Source of the DNA: Opeltia flavorubescens
Taxonomy: Eukaryota > Ascomycota > Lecanoromycetes > Teloschistales > Teloschistaceae
Assembly: GCA_000442125.1 (NCBI GenBank)
Contig: KE546976.1
Location: forward strand, 248,001-312,000
DNA length: 64,000 nt
Direction of reading: 5' to 3'
Each line of letters opens with the position of its first letter. The first letter of the stretch is position 1. A program made the position numbers and the translations under genes. Below are positions 52,766 through 62,223 of this stretch, piece after piece. The notes under the pieces are model-generated. The model did not search any database and had not been told where the DNA came from. It was given only the letters and a program-made list of their open reading frames with translations.

Positions 52766-54613
52766 CTACTGAGGAACCGGTTCCAGCATCGAATGACGAA
52801 ATCTATATATTCTGCGAACGTCCTTATCGTACCGCAGTGATATTTCCTCCAATTTCGTTTTGAGCTCCTCCAAATCCTCCGCTGGATACGCTCCTGGGTT
52901 CTCTAATACATCTTTCAACTTTTTCTCCATTCCAGATCTCCTTACTTTCTCTGACCGGAACTGCTCCATCAGATCCCATACACCCTCAAGTCCCAAGCTC
53001 GGCAAACCTTTCAATCTAAGCAGCTTGACCTTTTCTTGACTGTCGAGACCCATGACTCCAACCTTGAGGCTAAATCGCACTCGACCCTTAATGCACTCTT
53101 TACTCAGGCTTACTCCGACGAAATTCGACATACTTTGCAGCATAGCGCAATAATTGTCTGCAACATCTTCACTCGCGTAGGCGGCATTATGATAAAGCTT
53201 CAACATTTCTCCAAGAGAAGGTGGCCGCTTTTCTTTTTTAGACTCGCTAGGTGGAGGTATGTGGACGTCTACACGTGGCGCGACCGTATCATGTCGAATG
53301 ATTAGAAAGAAACATTCACCGTCCGCGGAATTGATTCGTAGCACATCTGGTAGGTCATTAGGCAGGAGCTTCATATCCCAGCCCTTCCACCACTCCTGGG
53401 CTGGGATCTCGCCATTGTATGCGCATACAACTCCCCATGCCTTTCCGACTGCAGCGTAAAATTGGAAAGAGAGAGTCTGCGTATGTACCGACTCTGAGAG
53501 TCCAGACGTGATGAAAGTAGGACTGATAAAAAGATCGCGATACATGAAAGGCGCTGAACTATGCTTCATCTTGAAAAACTGTAACTCCCAAGGGAGTACC
53601 CTTGACGTTGTACCATCGGCTTCGATTCGACCACGTAGCATCAGGCTGACTGGAGTCTCTGTATCCGTTGAACGTGCACAATTCAATGGAGCAAGGTAGT
53701 CTGGCGTAGCATCCATCTGTCGAAAAATATCATCATGGCCGGAAGTGTACAGTAACGCCATTTGTTCGAAAGCCAATCCACGATTCGTTACGGTGTAGAG
53801 GCCATTTCTATCGAATTCAGAGAACTTGACGGGTATGATACCACCGGATGTAGCAAATGCAGCCGGAGAGCGTGCGAGAAGACCGCTGCGAGCAAGACCT
53901 GAGTCGCACCATGCAAAGATAGATTCGTCGTCCGAGACTTTCACAATTTCATGTTGCAGACGCATGAACGCTTTATCACCCTCTCCATACAGCAGTGGCA
54001 TATTGACGTCGAAGAGTCCCAGTAGACAGTACGCAATATCCTCCATCCGAGTTGTCTCTCTGTGTGCAGCCCAAGACATTTTCGTGGCAACGCTGGCGCT
54101 CAATAGATTGAACAAGTGCTCAGGTGAAATGCCAGTGATTGACGAGAGCTCTCGGCGAAGACTTCGCTTTGTATCCAATACTTCCCAACACGCGTTCACA
54201 AATATGACTATACCGGGTGCCAGAAGCTCTTGTAACGTCCAACCACGGGTGAACCATCTGCTAAAGTAAAAATCGTCACGAGAAATACTCACGACATCAG
54301 CCAGATAGGTATAGCAAACCTGGGCCTCCCTATACCAGCGAAACATTGAATTAATTGCCTCGGAAAGCCCGGCGCTGCTTCTCTTGTCGATGCAACAGGT
54401 ATCAATCCAGACATGCTCCCAGCCTTCGGACGCCGCCAATTCGCAACATCGGATAATCTTCTCATAGCCTGCTAAATGCGCACAATCTTGTGACTGGATA
54501 TCTTCAAAGGAAACCTCTTCTTGCTCCCATGTGTGTGAGAGGATCGCGTAGGGTGGAATTTGGTGTCCATAGTATTCTTGAAGTGTGATGCTCCCAGTCT
54601 TCAAAAGGCGCAT
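52766..54613 (-). CDS. HET-domain (heterokaryon incompatibility) protein
   Basis: Single exon, 615 aa, ATG 54613 (MRLLKTGSITLQEYYG, the usual start of this family). The HET domain (PF06985) covers about residues 20-160 with its three blocks: PYAILSHTWEQEEVSF, HVWIDTCCIDKRSSAGLSEA with MFRWYREAQVCYTYLADV, and RWFTRGWTLQELLAPG. The conserved follow-on EDIAYCLLGLFDVNMPLLYG is also present. No NACHT, ankyrin or WD repeats follow; the C-terminal 350 residues are unassigned and end in a charged helix. HET proteins trigger cell death when incompatible hyphae fuse; whether this one does is unknown. A GTGAGT...TTTAG stretch of 32 bp inside the domain is not an intron, as removing it breaks the frame. 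Confidence 0.95.
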   Translation of the reverse strand: MRLLKTGSITLQEYYGHQIPPYAILSHTWEQEEVSFEDIQSQDCAHLAGYEKIIRCCELAASEGWEHVWIDTCCIDKRSSAGLSEAINSMFRWYREAQVCYTYLADVVSISRDDFYFSRWFTRGWTLQELLAPGIVIFVNACWEVLDTKRSLRRELSSITGISPEHLFNLLSASVATKMSWAAHRETTRMEDIAYCLLGLFDVNMPLLYGEGDKAFMRLQHEIVKVSDDESIFAWCDSGLARSGLLARSPAAFATSGGIIPVKFSEFDRNGLYTVTNRGLAFEQMALLYTSGHDDIFRQMDATPDYLAPLNCARSTDTETPVSLMLRGRIEADGTTSRVLPWELQFFKMKHSSAPFMYRDLFISPTFITSGLSESVHTQTLSFQFYAAVGKAWGVVCAYNGEIPAQEWWKGWDMKLLPNDLPDVLRINSADGECFFLIIRHDTVAPRVDVHIPPPSESKKEKRPPSLGEMLKLYHNAAYASEDVADNYCAMLQSMSNFVGVSLSKECIKGRVRFSLKVGVMGLDSQEKVKLLRLKGLPSLGLEGVWDLMEQFRSEKVRRSGMEKKLKDVLENPGAYPAEDLEELKTKLEEISLRYDKDVRRIYRFRHSMLEPVPQ

Positions 54614-55527
54614 GACTTCATCATACTTTCAGCCAGCAAGAAGTTTGACACACAGAAATGGCGACTCAAGGTCCCGCACCAAGGTAGAAAGTCCGAGAAG
54701 GCTCAATTCTGGGCAGTACTAAGGTGGCGAGAGGGCAGCATAAAGAGGTGTCTACAAATATTGTTCCTTTTGAATTTCGACATTATACTCTATCAACGAA
54801 ATTGACACAATGTGCAAACCAGGAAAAAGAGCCAAGGAGACAGACAATATGATGAACAGCCACGACTACCTTTATGCATTACCTGGAAAAATTTGAGTTG
54901 CTGCTTGTTGACAAGGCGTAGAAAAGCGCCAAGGATTCCTAGTAAATCCTTGGCGCCAAGCCACAGATGACTTTCCCCCATGTCCCCTTATTTTGGACCC
55001 TAGCCCTACCTTATTCGCTCCCTTTGGCTTTTGCCCGTCTGAACATCTCAAGAGCAACTGATATCCAGACGAGATTCATCTAGCATCTCAGTGCATCCAA
55101 GTACGGCTTGAGGTGATGCTTATAGATCTGTTTCAACCTAAGCTTCTCGGATAGTTCTCTCACTTGGCGATTTGGCTTCTCTTGCAACGGAGGACGACCG
55201 TCGAAACGACGGAGGAAAATTTTGGGAACGAGGTCTTACAGATGGTAATGACCAAGATTATGGCTCGGAATAGAACCAAACTGGCGGAATGCGCCCAACC
55301 TTGCCCAGCGGCATTCTTCGGCGGATGCTTGCACAATCATAGGTGGGACCTCGATCACCCTTGGCAACCTTACCATTCGATGCTTCACTGTCTTTATCTC
55401 GAGTTGTACCCGTAGATTCGATACACAGCCGTACTGTGACTCACGCTTGCACTATCTTCGTCCTTTGCACATATATAACCTATGTTCTCAGCTGTATTTC
55501 CCTCCGCCTCCGAGTTCCTCAGCGTCC
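54614..55527. other. intergenic, divergent promoters
   Basis: 914 bp between the HET gene and the kinase-like gene. A TATA box at 55472 belongs to the latter. Otherwise nothing. Confidence 0.4.
55472..55478 (+). promoter_or_regulatory. TATA box
   Basis: TATATAA, 50-56 bp upstream of ATG 55528. Confidence 0.4.
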
Positions 55528-56933
55528 ATGGCAGCACTTACGCAAGTCTACCGGTGTGAGAAAGAGCTACACAAAGACAGAACTGGAGTAGTCTACCAAG
55601 TCACCGACTCGTCCAAAACATTCTATGCAGCGAAATCATCCTACTCCTCGGTCGGTCGGTGGAGTGTCAAAGAATATTTGCGGACCATACGACGACTAGG
55701 CATCAAACACGTGCGTATTGTCTGCGTCAAGCTGTATGGAAATTTATTGATTACTTACAGGACTATATTGTGACATGCCTGGACAAGTTCTCCGATCCTC
55801 AACGAGGAGCATGCAATCTAGGAGCATGCTTACTCCTAGACTACATGCCATTTGGCACTCTTGGAAGTCTCAACAGTATTAATCTACAAGACCTGAAAGG
55901 GATTCTCCAGCAGTCGCTTCAGGCTCTACAATACCTACACGACGAGAAAGGACTGACCCACGGCAATATCACGCCAAATAATATACTCGTGCAGTCCGTG
56001 GCACCAATTCTGAAGATCAAGCTTGGCGACGTAGTCCTTCCAATGCAGGATATGGTCCTATTCTCGCAGACCTTCAATGGGATACCTAAATATGATGCTC
56101 CAGGAGAGGCTATTACCCCACCTGCTGACATCTGGGAACTGGCCGCCGCTATGTGCGTCGCTATCGACCATGAGCCGATGTACTCGAAACACTTGCGAAG
56201 AGAAGATTGGGCTAAGAGATGGCTTGATGAGATACAGTGCGAGGCAGAAGGCGCTTATGGATCTATGGTGCCATTGCTGAAGCAGATGCTCAGTATAAAC
56301 CCATCGCATCGGCCCTCAGCAGGGAAATGTCTATCAGACTTGTCACTGCAAAGAAACACTTCACCAGGGACCAACACGATGAACCTTGATTCCGGAATTT
56401 CCAGTAGATGGCCTCGCAACTTCACTTTCGATGTACCCCCTCACCCAAAACCCCCTTCTCCTCAAGCTTTTACAGAGAAGTCGGAGTCATGGTCCGTGAA
56501 CATGTGGACTGGCGAGCCGTCAAAAAAGAAGGTTCGATTTTCTTGTACTCCGAGCCCTGTCAAGAATCCACCCAGAAGGACGATTGAAAGTACTAAGAAT
56601 TTAAAGCCCGCTGATATCAATCTTTCCAATGTATCTCATCCCAGTCGGTCGAAGAGAGAGGTCCTGAGACTCAAAATCGCACCATCGAGACTAGCTCATA
56701 TGGACGATTACCAGATGACCCAGGCAAAGACAGACAGGGACGAAGGAGACAAGAGCCCACAATTTGCTCCTCGCCCATCTGATGCAGAACTAGAAAAGCT
56801 GCGTCTAGATGTTTGTAAACTGCGAGTTTCATCTGGTGGTGACGATGGATCCCAAATGCGGAAAAGGAGGCGATCTCCAATCGTGGCCCAGGCCTCCTGC
56901 GACTCCTCTTTTGCTGATGACGAGATGTGCTAA
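55528..56933 (+). CDS. degenerate protein-kinase-like protein (probable pseudokinase)
   Basis: Two exons, 55528-55710 and 55761-56933, giving 451 aa. The 50-bp intron runs GTGCGT...TTACAG. The kinase fold covers about residues 8-235: the ATP-anchor-like Lys36 (FYAAKSS), a hinge-like LLLDYMPFGTL, then HGNITPNNIL at 128-137 where active kinases have HRDxKxxN. The catalytic Asp is replaced by Asn130. The DFG site reads GDVVL (Asp151 kept, Gly lost), and the glycine loop is absent. PADIWELAAAM and HRPSAGKCL are the usual C-lobe motifs. The C-terminal 210 residues are disordered and basic with likely nuclear signals (KKKVRF, RKRRRS). Probably a signalling scaffold; enzymatic activity is unlikely. 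Confidence 0.8.
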
Positions 56934-58152
56934 GGGACTCTTGTCCTTCATGAATTAGGATTTAAAAAACGCGATATTTCGCTCCTTGAGAATGTCTAAG
57001 CATGAAGGTGGTAGATCAATTTTTGGAGTCAGCTTTTCGTCAATTTTACCTTGGGCTTCGAGGTTATGTAGGAATTTTCTAGGAGGAAGCAGTAATCTCA
57101 CATAATGAAAGTCTCTCATATTTGAAGCGCAAATTTGTATCAATCGCATGCATCTTTGGCTCTAGACCTAGTGCCTTAATGTCTTCATTCTAGTACTACA
57201 CGATTGAGCGTCACGCAATGGCAGTAATTGAAGCCCACGAAACTCTCGATACATACTCACAAGTCCATCAATTTGAAGCCTTTCAACAATGCCCTGGCCT
57301 AAAACCCTATCAAAGATCTCCCTATCCTCAATACCATCGTCTAGCGTACCACTCCACGGCTCACACCGGATGACCAGACCAATGCACAACATCAGGCATG
57401 GATCACACATCATCCGCCAAAACCACGCTCGGCCCCTCAACCCGTTCACCGGATGCTGCCACTAGTGTACCACGTTTCAAAGCTGCCACCAAACGTCGCA
57501 CCTCATGACTCGAGCTGCAAGCCATCCCAGCGTATCCACCAGACAATGCCGGTCTGTAGTAGCAGCTTGTCATTCGGCAACGCTGTACGTGTCTCGTCTC
57601 AGCTCCGTCGGGCTATACTTGCTGCACGGCATTCAATCTCTCCGCAAGGACCTGTTCTTAGACCACCGGTGGCTTTTCAATCAAGCTAGTGTACCGCTTT
57701 TCTAACGTCTCCCGCGGACGGTAATGCATGACATCCAGTCGACCCTGCGCCTCCTCGGTTTCCCCAGAAAATTCTCCTATCTCCTCTTGTTTTGAGTCGA
57801 CTTTCGGCTTAATGTGACTCCGAAAGATGTAGTACAATCACAGATGCCAGGCTCCAGAGCTCGGGTTTCTTACGTTGATCAAAGCTCTGATTGGGTTCCA
57901 TACTTAATTATGCAGAGCTTGACGGGCAAAGGTCACAGGAGTCAGGTCTCATGGAAGGTCCAGCCGCACGTGACAATGTCTCTCGGCAAATTGACGGATG
58001 GAACCCAGGTATCGATGTGCCGGAGATTTGCTCCCTTAGGTAACGCTGGGGGAGAGACAACCCACTGAGTGCGGGTGGGCTTACTATTTGTGTGACAAAG
58101 GTACAATTCAGCAGAGTAGGAGTTAAGCAGAGCACGTTGGATCTACGATGAG
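56934..58152. other. intergenic
   Basis: 1.2 kb. A minus frame at 57168-57449 (93 aa, no ATG at its outer end) has no motif. Nothing is called. Confidence 0.4.
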
Positions 58153-61094
58153 ATGAATCCCATTGAATTCCTCGTATTCCTACTACACTATCCTTTCAAG
58201 TATTTGGCACTGTTCACACTTTGGGCCTACACACTCATTTACAGAGCGATATACGGAGAAACCCTCTTCTTTCGCAAGAGTCAATTTCTAAGTCACCATC
58301 GAAAGAGACCAGAAGATCACGGTACTTCTGATGGTATTAAAGACTCTAAAACTCCTCCTACCAATTTTTTGAATCTTTATCGAGACCACTTGATGCACCT
58401 CGACCACGACGGTGAGTTTGAAGACGAAACTGGAATACAAGAGTCCACCCGCCGTGTCAGATTCGGCGATCGCCTGGCACACAATCCCTCGGGATCTGAC
58501 CATACACAAAGCTACGTTGAGAATGATGGAACCGGCAATGAATCCGCAGATTCGTGTTCCGGGGGATCAAGTGAGAAAGGATGCGAATGATGCGGAGAAA
58601 GATGTCTCTATAGCCAACAGTGAAGATCTCCAAGCCAGTACAGTAAGTTATGAGACGGTCGAGCTTCTAAATTCTCCTTCGTTTGGCTCCAAAACTGACT
58701 ACTTAGACCAGCAAACTTGATAGAAAAGCGGAAGAGCAGCTTGCTTCGTTTGGTAACATTTCGCATTGCAGCCATTCATCCTGGACGGAAGAAAGCCACG
58801 CGTCCACCTCTAGGCCATCTGAACGTCCTTTCCGTCGGTCGGAGGTTGTGCAGAAATGGAAGGCAGAGAGAAAGATAGAAGCACCGGGAAAACTTCGTGA
58901 ACAATCGAATCCCCTAGATGATGGACTCGGCGAGGATGATCAAGCAGCCCTGGTCCGCAAGGCAGATGTCAACCCTGTCAAGACGGACAAAATCGCAAAC
59001 ATATATCAAATTGATGATGAACCTGTATACTGTGGGCCATCAATCACTTGCCTGAGGGAATCCAATTTGAAGACCGTCCAGGAGATTGAGGCACTTTGTC
59101 AAGCTTTCGATAAGGAGAATGCCTCAAATAATGCCGACGTCGATAACCCGCTTCCCACCAACCTTACCCAATTGAATATCCAAGGGATATCGGTCGGTAA
59201 AGATGACATTAGACCGCCGAACACAATTGAGGAGGAAGACCAAAATACTATGGAAGCAACCTCCTGCGCGTGTGACATCTCATCACATGCAAAGGGTAAG
59301 CAATTCCAGAGATTCGTAACATCCGCTTGGCCCACCGTACTGTCTATGGAAATGAAAGCGAGAGATCTTGCCGACCGTGATACCGACATCTATATCAGAT
59401 TCCTGAAGAATTCAGAACGCCTCGTAACAATCTTACAAAAAATCCGCGACGTAGAACTTCTTGATGGAGACTTGGACANTCAGAAAACTGAGTACGGGGA
59501 CGACGTATCACCCCTCGATATCATCAGGCACAAATTAAGAGGACTCTACACTAATGATATGCTTATGATTGGCTCTATCGAGAAAAGATTAGCCGAATTG
59601 TGGCAAGGATTTCATATCGTTGATTCATCAACACTTGTACAGAAGATTAACAATCAGCGACAAGACCAAGCTCGTGGTTTAGTGGTCAATCACGATCCTG
59701 TGTTTTCTCCCAAATCACTACCAGATGATTGCCCGGCAATGTTTGAAGCTGTCGTTATCCCTAAGAAAGAGTATCCTCAACAGGAAATAGACAATGAAGA
59801 AGGACTCCAAGAAGAAGATGTCAGCACCACAATTCCATATGAAGACCCACCTCAGTTCTTGGTCCAAGCCTTTGTAGATTTCTGGCCCTTCGCCATGATG
59901 ATCCGAGGATTCCTCATCCAAGAGGACCGAGATGAAGCAATTGCAGGATTGTTTGCTGGTCATGTCAAGGCGAAAATGTCCAAAGCCGCCGCTGACAACG
60001 ACGATTCTTCACTGGCCAACTTCCACGAAAGCGATATCGCACAATGGTGCCTCACTCAAATGAAAAGCAAAGATGCCGAACCTGACATTGAACCTGCCAA
60101 AGTCTCTGAAGAACCTACTTACACCCGCTTCCACGAAGACGACCTTTGGATAATAGGAGTTTTGAAAGCAGCCGACGTCCCAGATAGAGAGATCGCCGAG
60201 ACATTAAAATGGAGCGATCGCTTTATACAGATGGACGCATGCGTGAAATTTGACGAGGTGCCCCCGCGCCAATTCACAGAAGAGGAGATCGAAGAAAAGT
60301 ACGAAGAGATGCTAGACGCAGGGCGGAGACTGGAAGAAGAGATGGAGGATGAGGAAGAGATGCTCAACGAAGACGGAGAAGAAGCGAGACGCGAAAGCTT
60401 ACATACGTTAGGAGAGGAGAATCAAACATCCGCCTCTCAGCAAAACACTACAACATACATCTCCTTCCCTTCACCCGTCACCCCGCAGGCATTCCCACCC
60501 ATCACCCCGCCCCCCGACCCAAACACTATCCCCACCAGCCGTCCCTCCTCCCCTGCTTCCCTCCCCTCCCTCGGAAGCACCACTCTCTCCACTACTCATC
60601 GAAACTACTTCCAAAACCTTCAAACCCTACATTCGATACAATACTATTCCAACCTGCTCGTCAATCATCCCTCGATCCCACACAGAAACCAGTCCTACAC
60701 CTACCCGTCTCCATTCGCACATTTTGGACTTCACGCTCGGCGTGCACAGCTCATATATGAACTTGTGAAGTTGAAGAGACGATCTCCGGAGAGGGACACG
60801 TTTACAGTTATGCCATTCAGGATGCCGGGTGAAGGGCTGCAGAGGGGTGCACTCGGATGTACATTCGTGCCAGATGCCGGGGAGCCCTCAAAGGAGGCGG
60901 CTGCAGAAGAATCCTATGAGGCTGTAGGAGGAAGCGCAAAGGATGAGGGAGACGAAGGATCAGAAGATGAAAAAATGGCGGAGGAGGAGCAGCAGGAGGA
61001 GGAAGAGGTTTTCACCCTCGCTGAAGAGGTAAGCTATGATCAACCCTTTCACAACACTACGCCACTGATGGATGATAATACTGTAGAATTTTGA
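58153..61094 (+). CDS. large membrane-anchored acidic orphan with HTH-like core
   Basis: Reconstructed as three exons, 58153-58570, 58621-58642 and 58712-61094, giving 940 aa. Introns are 50 bp (GTGAGA...CAACAG) and 69 bp (GTAAGT, branch CTGAC, ACCAG). The middle exon is only 22 nt, but without it the outer exons are out of frame. An N-terminal hydrophobic helix (FLVFLLHYPFKYLALFTLWA) suggests a membrane anchor. The next 450 residues are mainly acidic and disordered. About residue 620 comes EDDLWIIGVLKAA with REIAETLKWSDRF, the same core as the small genes upstream, followed by a long Glu-rich coiled coil. The tail is Pro/Ser- then Glu-rich. One codon contains an ambiguous base (59479). Unknown function. 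Confidence 0.65.
59479..59479. other. ambiguous base (N) inside a coding exon
   Basis: One unresolved base in the codon ANT (residue about 402 of the 940-aa protein). It does not break the frame. Confidence 0.95.
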
Positions 61095-61380
61095 GCATTG
61101 AGTTAACTCTGGGCCGGAGGAGCAATATGAGAGTCAGGATGTTGTAATGATTGATGAACTTATGACAAATGTGCAGCATATAGTAGGAATCAAATATAGG
61201 AGAACAAGGAATGGATGGAAAAGATAATAGGTATTACTGCCCAGTAGATAGTCTCGCTTTATTTGGCAAATGGGAGTACATTCAAATATCACCTCCTTTC
61301 AATTTTCCCGGTGCTGCTATTGACATTATTTTTTCCAAAATTGAAGGAGCCATATAAGTTAGTGAATAGATAATCAAACA

Positions 61381-61644
61381 TTACGGCTCTTTCTTTTCCC
61401 TCGCCCAATAGGCACGACTTCCGGCTTCAATGCCCTTCGCCAAACTTCCTCATCCAGTAGCGTCGCACCCAAATAATGCCCAAAGCCATGTACCACCCCA
61501 GACCCCGAAGATATCTCCAATCTCAAACCTCAAAAGTGCCGACGCTCTTTTCCCAGGTCGCCTTTCATCCAATCCTCCTGTTGCCAGCGTATAAAGCTTA
61601 CACAACAGCCTCGCGATCCTCTCACACAAGCCAAATAGAAACAT
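61381..61644 (-). CDS. possible small gene (72 aa)
   Basis: Minus strand. ATG 61644 opens MFLFGLCERIARLLCKLYTL and continues in frame to a TGA at 61450. Removing a 45-bp stretch (61449-61493, GTACAT...GATGAG) takes out the stop, keeps the frame and adds GGSLAKGIEAGSRAYWAREK to a TAA at 61381. The short in-frame intron is like intron 2 of the gene at 3442, but its branch site is weak. Alternatively this is a decayed gene with a premature stop, or there are more exons upstream. No family recognised. Confidence 0.4.
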
Positions 61645-62223
61645 TCACGTCTCACCACGATAGGCACCAGTCCGTACAAACATGAAAACCGCCGATGCAG
61701 TCAACCGTTATCAGTCAGCGGCAAGGCTTCCTTCCCTGCTATCATGCGTCGTCCGCCTCACTCTTGCTCCCCGGGGACTGTGAAGCATATCGAGTTTCGG
61801 TGTGAGGGTAGCGGTTGTACAACTTTTCACCGGCGACTGTTCGTTCGTTATCAGCGGCTAGGCTTTCTTCTCTCTCCTCGCTGCGATGCAACATCTCCGG
61901 GATTATATCACCAAAATAGAACGGCAGTGGAACGAAACCCATTTTGACTCAGAGTACGTCGTAACTCTCGAGATGGAAAGACATAAAAAGATGTGGTCCT
62001 TCGCCTTGCTTTCTTATGTTTTCAAATTCACCATTCTACACGTCTACATCATATTCCTCTTCCCTTTCAAAGCTACATTACTCCACCCAATTCATTCTTA
62101 TTATTCAATTCACCGGCCATCCAAAGTCTTACAAGAACGTTGACCTCTTCTCATCCCATATACCCTATCACTAAACTCTCTCCCTCAAGATCCTTGCGCT
62201 CCAAATACTTCTCATCATCAACA
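61645..62223. other. intergenic
   Basis: 579 bp between divergent frames. Two short frames around 61742-62143 show no motif. Confidence 0.4.

Noticed and set aside
54260-54300. GTGAGT...TTTAG stretch of 32 bp inside the HET domain, intron-like.
   Set aside because: Too short, and removal shifts the frame and destroys RWFTRGWTLQELL; the unspliced frame matches the family.
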